A stretch of 64,000 nt of DNA from Planomicrobium sp. CPCC 101079 (lineage in GTDB: Bacteria > Bacillota > Bacilli > Bacillales_A > Planococcaceae). The translations under genes and the position numbers were made by a program. Within the stretch, counting starts at the first letter, position 1. Every line of letters begins with the position of its first letter. The notes beneath the pieces are model-generated. The model had not been told where the DNA came from. It made no database searches and saw nothing but the letters and a program-made list of their open reading frames with translations. The DNA is taken from the NCBI RefSeq assembly GCF_007859275.1, contig NZ_VOHC01000008.1:1-64000 (forward strand), given 5' to 3'. Shown here piece after piece: positions 1 to 10,000 of the stretch.

Positions 1-59
1 CGGTTTCCTGGTTCGGATTCGACGATCCACGCGTCCGCACGACTTCCCTTCACTTCTAC

Positions 60-102
60 AAAAAAAGAGTAGCACAAACCATGGCCATGGTTTGTGCTAC
101 TC
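60..102 (-). terminator. Perfect 36-bp palindrome with T-run, likely intrinsic terminator
   Basis: Positions 67-102 form a perfect inverted repeat with arms of 18 bases (67-84 and 85-102) and no extra loop bases. Read on the minus strand the stem is followed by seven T residues (the A-run at 60-66). This is the form of a Rho-independent terminator for leftward transcription. It lies about 390 bases beyond the stop of the methionine gamma-lyase gene, with a repeat between, so it may belong to that transcript or to the repeat itself. Confidence 0.6.
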
Positions 103-491
103 ATGTTAGTATGTTTCCGCGGGCACGACCTCAGCCGCTTCCTTCGCTTCGCTCTGTCCAGGGTCTTCGGCTCGCGTCGCTCCGTCGTTGCACTCCGTCA
201 CTGCTTCCGCTGGAGTCGCCGCCTTCCGCTCCATTTTATATGAAGCGTTCAAACAGTAGATGAAAACGAAGAAAGGGTCGGAACAAGCGAAGCTGTTCTG
301 CCTGTTATTTCTCTCTTGCCAGGTCGATTTCTTTGAAAGAACCATTCGCTTGCTTTCCGTGTAGCTATGGAGCGAAACAGCGGAGATTCCCGCCGGAAAG
401 CGCTGCTGTTTTGTGGAATAGTAAAGGTGATATGCGTTTTCACTTCAACAATGAATAGAAGTTCCTAAACAAGCTGAAAAGGCCATTCTCA
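103..491. repeat. Intergenic region with a GC-rich Bacillales-type repeat, no gene
   Basis: No convincing gene is present. Positions about 112-236 carry a GC-rich repeat that begins with TTTCCGCGGGCACG and ends with GGAGTCGCCGCCTTCCGCT. The same landmarks (CCGCGGG, then AGCC, then CGCCGCCTTCCGCT) recur at 49012-49251. A second imperfect inverted repeat (AAACAGC to GCTGTTT) lies near 376-414. Short open frames here are compositional artefacts of the repeat. The remainder shows nothing recognisable. Confidence 0.6.
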
Positions 492-1700
492 TTAGATTTC
501 CTGCAATTCCAGTTTCACTTTTTCAAAAGCCTGCGCCAAATCTTCTATTAAATCGTCAGTATGTTCAAGACCGACGGAAAGCCTTAGCAGCGAGTCACTG
601 ATTCCCATCGCACTTCTTTCCTTAGCAGGCACTGCCGCATGTGTCATCGTGGAAGGGTGTTGAATAAGTGTTTCCGCATCTCCTAAACTGACGGCGATTT
701 TTATGAGCGATAGCGCATTCATGAATGCCTGCGCTTCTTTTTTTCCGCCTTCAATTTCAAATGATATTAAGCCTCCCCCTTCGCGCATTTGCTTAACAGC
801 AATCTCATACTGGGGGTGTGTCGGGTCAAAAGGATAAAAAATGTTTTTGACGCTCGGCTCTTTTTGTAAGAATGCCAAGATTTTTTTGGCGTTGGCTACA
901 TGCCGATCCATTCGTACGTGCAGCGTCTTTAAACCTCTGATCAAAAGCCACGCATCAAACGGCGACATAATCCCGCCCACATCTTTTTGGACAGTTTTCC
1001 GTATACGTTTCATTTCTTCCGCGTCTTTTCCGACCAATACGCCTCCAACAACATCGCCATGGCCATTCAAGTACTTGGTCGCACTGTGCAGAACGAAATC
1101 CGCTCCCATGATCAGCGGGTTTTGCAGATACGGCGAGCTGAATGTGTTGTCAACGACTACAGGGATTCCACGCCTAGCGGCTACGGCCGCCACGGCTTCT
1201 AAATTGACCAATTCCATCGTCGGGTTGATCGGTGTTTCTACATATATACAGGCTGTATTCGGTTGAATAGCTTGTTCAACTTGTTGTTCCGTTATCATCG
1301 AAACCAAACTATGGGTAATGCCGTATTTTTCGTTCATGATTTCCAATAAACCGAAAGTGCAGCCATATATACCCCTTGAACACAAAACATGATCTCCCGC
1401 TTTGGTCAAATAAATTAAAATAGCGCTGACAGCGGCCATCCCTGAACCAAAAGCAAGCGCTCCTTTGCCATATTCGATTTCTGTCATGCGTTCTTCTAAG
1501 ACTCGAACAGTCGGATTGCCTAACCGGGAATAGATATTCCCTTCACTATTTCCCGCGAAGCGGCTTTCCCCTTCTTCTGCATTTGCAAATGAGAATGTCG
1601 ATGTTTGGTAAAGCGGTGTTGCTAAACTGTCGTGGTGGACTGTGCTGTCATAGCCTTGATGAATGACTGCCGTCTCCATTTTGATGTTTTGCTTTTTCAT
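492..1700 (-). CDS. mdeA: Methionine gamma-lyase (Cys/Met metabolism PLP enzyme)
   Basis: A 402-residue PLP enzyme of the cystathionine gamma-synthase/lyase family, predicted to cleave L-methionine to methanethiol, 2-oxobutyrate and ammonia in the cytoplasm. Visible motifs are YSRLGNPT (phosphate and substrate binding) and SATKYLNGHGD, whose lysine would form the Schiff base. YGCTFG carries the cysteine that is characteristic of methionine gamma-lyases within the family, so I prefer this over cystathionine gamma-lyase. A GTG nine bases upstream lies inside the Shine-Dalgarno AAGGGGTG, so the ATG at 1700 is chosen. It is monocistronic, with a cre-like site just upstream, suggesting carbon catabolite repression. 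A cystathionine lyase role cannot be excluded. Confidence 0.85.
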   Translation of the reverse strand: MKKQNIKMETAVIHQGYDSTVHHDSLATPLYQTSTFSFANAEEGESRFAGNSEGNIYSRLGNPTVRVLEERMTEIEYGKGALAFGSGMAAVSAILIYLTKAGDHVLCSRGIYGCTFGLLEIMNEKYGITHSLVSMITEQQVEQAIQPNTACIYVETPINPTMELVNLEAVAAVAARRGIPVVVDNTFSSPYLQNPLIMGADFVLHSATKYLNGHGDVVGGVLVGKDAEEMKRIRKTVQKDVGGIMSPFDAWLLIRGLKTLHVRMDRHVANAKKILAFLQKEPSVKNIFYPFDPTHPQYEIAVKQMREGGGLISFEIEGGKKEAQAFMNALSLIKIAVSLGDAETLIQHPSTMTHAAVPAKERSAMGISDSLLRLSVGLEHTDDLIEDLAQAFEKVKLELQEI

Positions 1701-1723
1701 TTGATACACCCCTTATCAGAAAT

Positions 1724-1738
1724 AGAAAGCGCTTACAT
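1724..1738 (-). promoter_or_regulatory. cre (CcpA-binding) site upstream of mdeA
   Basis: On the minus strand the sequence is ATGTAAGCGCTTTCT, which matches the B. subtilis cre consensus WTGNAANCGNWNNCW at every position. A possible -10 (TAGAAT, 1757-1752) lies upstream of it, which would place the site just after the transcription start, a classic roadblock position. ccpA itself is in this window at 14507-15508. Confidence 0.7.
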
Positions 1739-1808
1739 TAACTCTCTTTTCATTCTATCGTGAAAAGCCAGAAAAGAAAAGCTGTTCCTTTTCAATCGAT
1801 TGTTTCCA

Positions 1809-1838
1809 TTGACTTTCTCTATAAAAATCGGTTATACT
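1809..1838 (+). promoter_or_regulatory. Sigma-A type promoter of rpsD
   Basis: TTGACT at 1809-1814 and TATACT at 1833-1838 are separated by 18 bases, close to the sigma-A consensus. Transcription would start near 1845, giving a leader of about 225 nt before rpsD. S4 represses its own synthesis through the rpsD leader in B. subtilis, so the leader probably carries such a target, but I cannot fold it with certainty. Confidence 0.6.
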
Positions 1839-1899
1839 AATCTTTGTGTAAAATAATCGCAGCAGTTGTATGTGCGGGTTTGTCCATTTTATTCCTTAT

Positions 1900-1950
1900 G
1901 AGAAAAGCGAAAGCGTCTGTCAGAGCTAGGCGCTGGAGTCTAGACAATTA
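1900..1950. repeat. Short interspersed repeat inside the rpsD leader
   Basis: The stretch contains GAAAAGCGAAAGCG, then CAGAGCTAGGCGCTGGAG, then CTAGACAATT. From memory this resembles a short extragenic repeat scattered through Bacillales genomes. It lies between the rpsD promoter and the gene, so it would be transcribed as part of the leader. The rest of the 1701-2072 gap holds the mdeA and rpsD promoters and the leader. Confidence 0.5.
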
Positions 1951-2072
1951 AAAGGTGTATCGCGTAACTCTTGGCTGCTGAGCGAAGGTACATGAAAATA
2001 AAATGGCTTACAGCATGAATGCATCTGGTTTTTATTTTACTCTAAAAACCAAAAACAGAGGAGGAGACATAT

Positions 2073-2675
2073 ATGTCTCGTTATACAGGTCCATCATGGA
2101 AACTGTCACGCCGCCTAGGAGTATCTCTTAGCGGAACAGGTAAAGAATTAGAAAAACGCCCTTACGCACCAGGTCAACACGGTGCTAACCAACGCAGAAA
2201 AGTTTCTGAATACGGTTTGCAACTTCAAGAAAAACAAAAACTTCGTTTCATGTACGGTGTAAACGAACGCCAATTCAAAACTTTGTTCAACAAAGCTGGT
2301 AAAATGCCAGGTAAACACGGTGAAAACTTCATGATCTTGCTTGAAGCTCGCCTTGATAACGTTGTTTATCGTTTAGGTCTTGCGCGCACTCGCCGCCAAG
2401 CTCGCCAAATCGTAAACCACGGCCATATCCTTGTTGATGGCAAACGCCTTGACATTCCGTCATACAGCGTAAAACCTGGTCAAACAATCACTTTCCGTGA
2501 ACGTTCAAACAACTTGGATGTTGTTAACGAAGCGATCGAAGTAAGCAACTTCGTTCCTGAGTACGTTTCTTTCAACGCTGACGCTAAAGAAGGCACTTTC
2601 GTGCGCTACCCTGAACGCAGCGAATTGTCTGCTGAAATCAACGAATCATTAATCGTAGAATTCTACTCTCGTTAA
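2073..2675 (+). CDS. rpsD: 30S ribosomal protein S4
   Basis: A 200-residue S4 protein, a primary 16S rRNA-binding protein that nucleates assembly of the 30S body. The N-terminal part is basic ([11 protein letters not shown], then [10 protein letters not shown]). The S4 RNA-binding domain follows at about residues 90-155 with [20 protein letters not shown] and [15 protein letters not shown]. The length is standard. The Shine-Dalgarno GAGGAGGAG lies seven bases before the ATG. The gene is single, with its own promoter and a strong terminator just downstream, as in B. subtilis, where it is also away from the main ribosomal operons. Confidence 0.98.
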   Translation: MSRYTGPSWKLSRRLGVSLSGTGKELEKRPYAPGQHGANQRRKVSEYGLQLQEKQKLRFMYGVNERQFKTLFNKAGKMPGKHGENFMILLEARLDNVVYRLGLARTRRQARQIVNHGHILVDGKRLDIPSYSVKPGQTITFRERSNNLDVVNEAIEVSNFVPEYVSFNADAKEGTFVRYPERSELSAEINESLIVEFYSR

Positions 2676-2689
2676 TAACAAGCCACTTA

Positions 2690-2722
2690 AAGAAGCCCCG
2701 CTTATGCGGAGGCTTCTTTTTT
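2690..2722 (+). terminator. rpsD terminator
   Basis: An AGAAGCCCCGC / GCGGAGGCTTCT hairpin with a four-base loop is followed by a T-run, 14 bases after the rpsD stop. Confidence 0.9.
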
Positions 2723-2790
2723 GCTTTGAATGGATTTTTACTTCCCCCTTTTTTCTATGGTAAACTGAGGAAAATAGCGGAGGTGCAAAA

Positions 2791-3597
2791 ATGCGCATTA
2801 TTTCAATTTGTCCAAGCAATACGGAACTGCTCGCTTTCTTGGGTGCTGACCATATGCTGGTGGCTGTCGACGATTTTTCCGACTGGCCGGAGCGGATTTC
2901 CAGCTTGCCGCGTCTTGGCCCTGATTTGTCCATCCGCATGGATGAACTCGAAGCATTAAGCCCTGACTTGGTTTTAGCCTCGCTTAGCGTTCCTGGCATG
3001 GAAAAAAACGTGGATGAACTGATCAAACGGAAAATCCCTCATCTCGTTTTAGACCCCCAGTCTTTGGTCGAAATCGGCAATGACCTTTTGGCAGTTGGAC
3101 ATGCGTGCGGCATTGATGCAGCACCGGTCCACGCTGAATATACGGCTGTTATTGAAGAACTCAAAAGCCGTTCGGCTAATGTCTCATACCGCCCTTCCCT
3201 TTACTGGGAATGGTGGCCAAAACCGATTTTCACGCCTGGCCGCATTAATTGGCTGACGGAAATCAGTGAAATTGCCGGAGCGCGCAATATTTTTGATGAT
3301 ATTGATTCAGCAAATTTCCAGACCGATTGGGACGAAGTGAAAAAGCGCGACCCTGATTTTATTCTTCTTGCTTGGGTCGGCATCATGACTTCTAAAGTAA
3401 AACCTGCACTTGTAAGGAAAAGGCCCGGCTGGAACGAAATGCAAGCATATGAAAACATCCACATTATGGAAGAGGAATTGTATTGCCGGCCTTCCCCCCG
3501 CTTGATTAAAGGAGCACTGAAGCTTGGGAAATTGGTTCATCCCGATATGTACGATGATATGGAGTTGCCAAAGTTTATTAAAGAAAAACAACTATAG
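2791..3597 (+). CDS. Cobalamin-binding protein, BtuF/periplasmic-binding fold, no signal peptide
   Basis: A 268-residue protein with the class III substrate-binding fold of BtuF-like cobalamin/iron-complex binding proteins. It opens with RIISICPSNTELLAFLG, and ALSPDLVLAS is typical of the hinge between lobes. There is no signal peptide or lipobox, so the product appears cytoplasmic and not a transporter receptor; no permease or ATPase is adjacent. Only nine bases separate it from corA, so the two are probably cotranscribed. The start is supported by GGAGGTG five bases before the ATG. The ligand is not established. Confidence 0.75.
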   Translation: MRIISICPSNTELLAFLGADHMLVAVDDFSDWPERISSLPRLGPDLSIRMDELEALSPDLVLASLSVPGMEKNVDELIKRKIPHLVLDPQSLVEIGNDLLAVGHACGIDAAPVHAEYTAVIEELKSRSANVSYRPSLYWEWWPKPIFTPGRINWLTEISEIAGARNIFDDIDSANFQTDWDEVKKRDPDFILLAWVGIMTSKVKPALVRKRPGWNEMQAYENIHIMEEELYCRPSPRLIKGALKLGKLVHPDMYDDMELPKFIKEKQL

Positions 3598-3606
3598 GAG
3601 AAAAGT

Positions 3607-4560
3607 ATGCTCAGAATACTAGCAATCAACAAAGACAATGACCTGCTTATAAACCCACCTTTAGATTCGTTGGAAGACATGAAGTGGTATTGGGCTGATT
3701 TCAATATGCCGACAGATGAAGAAACCAGCTTGCTTGGAAGTTACTTTCATTTCCATCCGCTTGCCATAGAAGATTGCATCCACTCGCTCCAACGGCCAAA
3801 GCTTGAGCATTATGAAAATCTCAGCTTTCTCGTCTTCCATACTTTAAATCAAAAAACACTTGAAGCTCTTGAAGTGGATTTATTTATAACCGAAAAATTT
3901 ACGGTGTCTTTCCATTACGAAGACTTGCAGGAAGTCAACTATGTCTGGGATTATTTCCAGCGCTCAACGAGTGCCGACCGGATAAAGCCCGTTGAAGTCG
4001 TATACAAAATTATGGATAAAGTGGTCGACGCATTCTTCCCGATTATGGACCAGTTGGAAGACCACTTGCTCGGTATTGAAAATTCCAGCGAAGACCAGTT
4101 TGCCGGCAATACGATCATCCAAAAAACATTCGATATCCGGAAAGATCTGCTGAAACTAAGGCAAACTGTTTTGCCTATGCGGGATTTGGTATACCGAATT
4201 CTAGAGTCCAAGCGTTTTATCATCCAGGAGCAAAAACGAGCCTATTTTCAGGATATTCACGACCATTTGATCAAACTTAGCCAAATAATTGAATCGAACC
4301 GCGAATTGACTTCTGATATTCGCGACAGCTACATATCGATGAACTCTTTTCGAATGAACAATATCATGAAAACGTTGACGGTCATCACGACTATCTTCAT
4401 GCCGCTCACTTTCTTGGCCGGAATTTACGGAATGAACTTTCAATATATGCCCGAACTTCAATGGGAATCAGGATACTTTGTTGTGCTTGCTGTCATGCTG
4501 ATCACAGGTATAGGCATGTTTTTCTGGTTCAAGAACAAGGGCTGGTTTGACAGCGAGTAA
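3607..4560 (+). CDS. corA: CorA-family magnesium transporter
   Basis: A 317-residue CorA channel protein that forms homopentamers for Mg2+ (possibly Co2+/Ni2+) uptake across the cytoplasmic membrane. A long cytoplasmic alpha/beta and helical domain is followed by two C-terminal membrane segments. The hallmark GMN tripeptide lies in LAGIYGMNFQYMPEL between them, and the protein ends with basic and aromatic residues (WFKNKGWF). The length matches bacterial CorA. The start has AGGAG six bases upstream. It is likely cotranscribed with the preceding binding protein gene. Confidence 0.95.
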   Translation: MLRILAINKDNDLLINPPLDSLEDMKWYWADFNMPTDEETSLLGSYFHFHPLAIEDCIHSLQRPKLEHYENLSFLVFHTLNQKTLEALEVDLFITEKFTVSFHYEDLQEVNYVWDYFQRSTSADRIKPVEVVYKIMDKVVDAFFPIMDQLEDHLLGIENSSEDQFAGNTIIQKTFDIRKDLLKLRQTVLPMRDLVYRILESKRFIIQEQKRAYFQDIHDHLIKLSQIIESNRELTSDIRDSYISMNSFRMNNIMKTLTVITTIFMPLTFLAGIYGMNFQYMPELQWESGYFVVLAVMLITGIGMFFWFKNKGWFDSE

Positions 4561-4636
4561 CGCTATCCAAGTTACTGGGCAAACAAACTAACGACTACAT
4601 TAAAGTAACGATCGCAGGCCGATTGGAGGAAACAAA

Positions 4637-5293
4637 ATGAAAAAACAAGTAGTGGTCATCGGGCTAGGCCGATTTGGCACAAGCGTCTGCAAAGAACTGC
4701 ATAATTTGGGGCATGAGGTATTAGCCATCGACCAGAATTTCGAGCGCGTAAACGGCTTAACCGATTATTCTTCCCATGCCGTAGTGGCAGATGCCACAGA
4801 TGAGAAAAGTTTGAAATCTTTAGGAGTGCGCAATTTCGACCATGCCATTGTCGCGATCGGTGATAATCTCCAGTCAAGCGTGCTATGCACCTTGATGCTA
4901 AAAGAAATCGGTATGAAAAAGGTCTGGGTAAAAGCGCGCGACTTGCAGCATCAAACCATTCTGGAACGCGTTGGCGCTGACCGGGTCATTCAACCGGAAA
5001 ACGAAATGGGCATCCGCGTTGCCCATCATATGGATTCCGAAAAACTGATCGACTACATCGATCTGTCAAAAGACTATAGTATTGTTGAATTGGTAGCGAC
5101 CGAAAAAACGGCCAACAAAAGTTTGAGTCAACTGAATATCAACGCCAAATACGGTTGTACCATCCTCGCCATCAAACGAGGAGAAGACGTGAATATTGTG
5201 CCTCTCCCTTCTGATGTTATTAGGATTGGTGATATATTAATCATCATCGGGCATCGTGAAGATTTAAAGCGTTTTGAAGATAAGAGGGTCTAA
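4637..5293 (+). CDS. ktrC: Ktr potassium uptake regulatory subunit (RCK protein)
   Basis: A 218-residue RCK protein: an N-terminal Rossmann domain (VVIGLGRFGTSVCKEL) binding ATP/ADP and a C-terminal RCK_C domain (about 135-218). It gates a KtrB/KtrD-type K+ channel. KtrC/KtrA proteins in Bacillus also bind cyclic di-AMP through RCK_C. No channel subunit gene is adjacent, as is the case for B. subtilis ktrC, which is unlinked from ktrD. The sequence looks closer to KtrC than KtrA, but that choice is by eye. The ATG is preceded by TTGGAGGAAA. Confidence 0.85.
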   Translation: MKKQVVVIGLGRFGTSVCKELHNLGHEVLAIDQNFERVNGLTDYSSHAVVADATDEKSLKSLGVRNFDHAIVAIGDNLQSSVLCTLMLKEIGMKKVWVKARDLQHQTILERVGADRVIQPENEMGIRVAHHMDSEKLIDYIDLSKDYSIVELVATEKTANKSLSQLNINAKYGCTILAIKRGEDVNIVPLPSDVIRIGDILIIIGHREDLKRFEDKRV

Positions 5294-5310
5294 AGCCGCA
5301 ATTTCCATCA

Positions 5311-5348
5311 AAAAAATCCGTCCGCAGAATTTCTGTGGACGGATTTTT
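5311..5348. terminator. Bidirectional terminator between ktrC and tyrS
   Basis: AAATCCGTCCGCAGAA pairs with TTCTGTGGACGGATTT. The stem has A/T tracts on both sides, so it can end both converging transcripts. Confidence 0.85.
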
Positions 5349-5351
5349 GGT

Positions 5352-6629
<1,278 letters not shown>

Positions 6630-6720
6630 TCAAGATATAAGCTAAGTAAATGTTAACGTCTAGCCTTCCCCGTCTAGACCGGTAAAAGCGAACAAGAAAA
6701 CACGAACCCAGCCTGAGAAT

Positions 6721-6935
6721 AAAAAAGCCCCTGCATGAAAGTTCATGCAGGGACGCTAATGCGCGGTACCACCCAGCTTGGAGATATTTTCTCCCAACTC
6801 TAAATGTGCCGAACGGGGCACTTCCGTAAACTCCAAGCCTGTAATTCAGCCGCTGCGCTTTGACCGGTTCGCACCATCCACCGGCTCTCTTGACAAAAAT
6901 CGCACGCCCTACTTCGGACTCTTCAACGTTTTAAA
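6721..6935 (-). promoter_or_regulatory. tyrS T-box leader (tRNA-Tyr responsive)
   Basis: The T-box sequence TGGGTGGTACCGCG lies at 6775-6762 on the minus strand. It is followed by a terminator stem CCCTGCATGAA / TTCATGCAGGG (6752-6728) and a T-run (6726-6721). Upstream, AGAGAGCCGGTGG and GGTGCGAACCGG match the distal part of stem I. The specifier reads UAC (Tyr) in GAATTACA at 6843-6841, followed by a purine as usual. Uncharged tRNA-Tyr would favour antitermination. The rest of the 6618-7041 gap holds the tyrS ribosome site and the ponA upstream region. Confidence 0.92.
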
Positions 6936-7041
6936 TATGAATATAATAAGTAGTTTACTTTATTCTAACATATTGTCAATAACCTTCGTAGCGATTAGGA
7001 GAATATGATATAATAAGACAAGATTTTAGGAGGTTGATAAC

Positions 7042-10000
7042 GTGCTCGATCAATTAAAAAACTGGCTCACCAAAGCTGAAGAGTCTTACAATAAATGGTC
7101 ATCCACCAAGTGGGTTAAACGCTTCAATATAACTACAGGCGTCCTTTGGAATCTGGCCATCTTGCTGGCGATTATATTTGTCGCCAGCGGCGTGTTTGCC
7201 GCTTCAGTTGGTGCCGGCTATTTTGCTTCATTAGTCGACGAGGAAAAACTTCGGACCCCTGAAGAAATGCGGGACGAGGTCTACAGCTATGAAGAAACAT
7301 CGGAACTTTATTTTGCTGGCGAAGTTTACTTTGGAAAGCTTCGCACCGATTTGGAACGTACGGAAACCACATTAGACAAAGTCTCTGAGAATGCGATTAA
7401 TGCTGTTCTCGCTACGGAAGACGAGTATTTTGAAGAACACAACGGAATTGTGCCAAAAGCGATTTTCCGCGGGTTGTTCCAGGACGTCTCGAATTCTGAT
7501 AGCCAGACGGGCGGATCCACACTTACCCAGCAGCTCATCAAAAATCAGATTTTGACAAATGAAGTTTCCTATGAACGGAAAGCGAAAGAGATTTTGCTCG
7601 CCATGCGATTAGAAAAATTCATGTCCAAAGATGAGATTATGGAAGCATACTTGAATATTATTCCTTACGGCCGAAATTCTGCTGGTACAAATATCGCTGG
7701 AATCGAAACGGCTGCGAAAAGTATTTTCAATGTCTCCGCAAGCGAATTGAATTTGCCCCAGGCTGCATATATTGCCGGAATTCCGAAAGCCCCATTCCTT
7801 TATACGCCTTACCAAGCACAAGGCGGTGTGTTAAAAAGTGAAGAAGGTCTTCAACCAGGAATCGACCGGATGAAAACGGTGTTGTTCCGTATGAAAGAAA
7901 CGGAATACATCACAGAAGAAGAATACAACGAAGCACTTGCTTATGATATTACAAAAGATTTCCGTGAAAAAGAACAACGGGCTTACGATAAGTATTATTA
8001 CGTGACTACCGAACTCGAAAAGCGTGCAACCCGCATCATCATGGATGTATTGGCAGAAAAAGATGGAATCGAGCCAAAAACCCTGGATGAAAACGATAAA
8101 CTCTATGAAGAATATGCAATCCTGGCTGACCGTGCAGTCCGGTCAAACGGATACCGCATCTATTCGACAATCAACAAGGATTTATACGATGCACAGCAAA
8201 AAGCAAAAGACAAATATAAATCTTATGGCACAACGAGAAACGGCACTATCATCAACGCCGATGGCGAAGAAGAAGAAAAAGAATTTCCTGTCCAAGTCGG
8301 CAGTATGACAATCGAAAACAAAACAGGCCGCATTTTAAGCTTTATCGGCGGCCGTGACCCAGAAATCGAAAAATTGAACCATGCAACACAAGGGTTCCGT
8401 TCAATCGGTTCAACCGTAAAGCCGTTGCTTGTTTACGGTCCAGCAATTGAGTATGGTAAAATCGGTGCCGGCAGCCCGGTAGTTGATGTCAAATTCGAAA
8501 AGAACGACAATGGCAGTGTCTGGGCACCGACCAACTTTATCCCGACAAGCGAGCAAGGCATCATGCCGGCACGCGATGCATTGGCTCAATCCCAAAACTT
8601 GCCGGCGCTTCGTTTATATGCACAAATCAATGATCAAGTGCCGATCAAGTATATGATGAACTCAGGCTTTTCACGTGTAGAAGAACAAGAAAACTACAAT
8701 ACGTCTGCTGCACTTGGCGGCGGTATCGAAGGTTCTGTAGAAGAAATCACAAATGGATATGCAATGGTTGCCAATGGCGGTAAATTTGTCGACTCGTACA
8801 TGATTGAAAAGATTGAAGATGACGAAGGCAATGTCATATTTGAACACAAATCAACAGAAAAAGAAGTATTTACGCCACAAACAGCTTATATTTTAACAGA
8901 CATGCTGCGCGACGTATTTGAAGATGACAGAGGAACAGCAAATCGCGCAAACAGCCTATTAAACTTTAACGCAGATTTCGCCGGCAAAACTGGTACCACG
9001 CAACAAACAAGAGATGTCTGGCTTATCGGTTATAACCCGAACATCACAATGGGTGTTTGGCTAGGATACGACAAAGAGAAATATTCATTGGCTGACTTCC
9101 CTAATCGCGACTTGCAGCCTTCGGTACGGGTCAATCAATTATGGGCTAGTTTAATGAATACCACTTATGACGTAGAACCAAAATTAGTCGGTGCAAAGAA
9201 AACGTTCAAACAGCCGAAAGACGTTGTCACACGCTCTTTCTGTGCGATTTCCGGCCTTGCCCCGAGCGGTTCATGTTCTGGCGATGGCTTAGTCAAATCA
9301 GATTTGTTCAATTCAAAAGTTATGGTTCCATCTAAAAAAGATGACAGTTTGACTTCTGGATCTTACACAACCATCAACGGCAGCCGTTATGCTGCACTTG
9401 ACAGCACACCAAGAGAATTTGTCACTAGCGGAGGCGCTGGTGTATCTCAAGCCTTTGTCGAGCGGATGCTTGCACCGTTCGGAGGCGATGCCAGCAAGTT
9501 GTTCCCAGGCAGCTCACGATATGCAAGGGTGGTTGCTGGATCTAATTTCCAAGCAGACGGTGCTGCTCCTTCGGGAGTAAATGCAGCATTAAGCGGCGGC
9601 ACCATAACTTGGAGCAATTCATCTTCAAATGACGTTGTCGGTTACCGCGTCTACAAAGAAGGCAGCGGCTCTCCTCTCGCTTCCATCTCAGAATCAAGCG
9701 AAAACGCGTTTAGCGTTTCCGGAGCGGGCAGCTATTACGTAGTGGCTGTCGATATTACCGGAAAACAATCCGGTAAATCCGATAGCGTAAGCATTGAAGC
9801 GAAGAAACCGAAAGCTGAACCGAAAGAGGATGAAGACGAAGAGAAACCGGCAGCAGAGGAAGATACTTCATCAGATGATAAACAAGATGAAGACAAAAAG
9901 CCTGCTGACGACGAACAGAAAGATGAAGAGGAAAAACCAGCTGACAATGATAAGAAAGACGAAGATGAAGATGAGCCAGCTGAACCTGAAGAGCCGGAAG

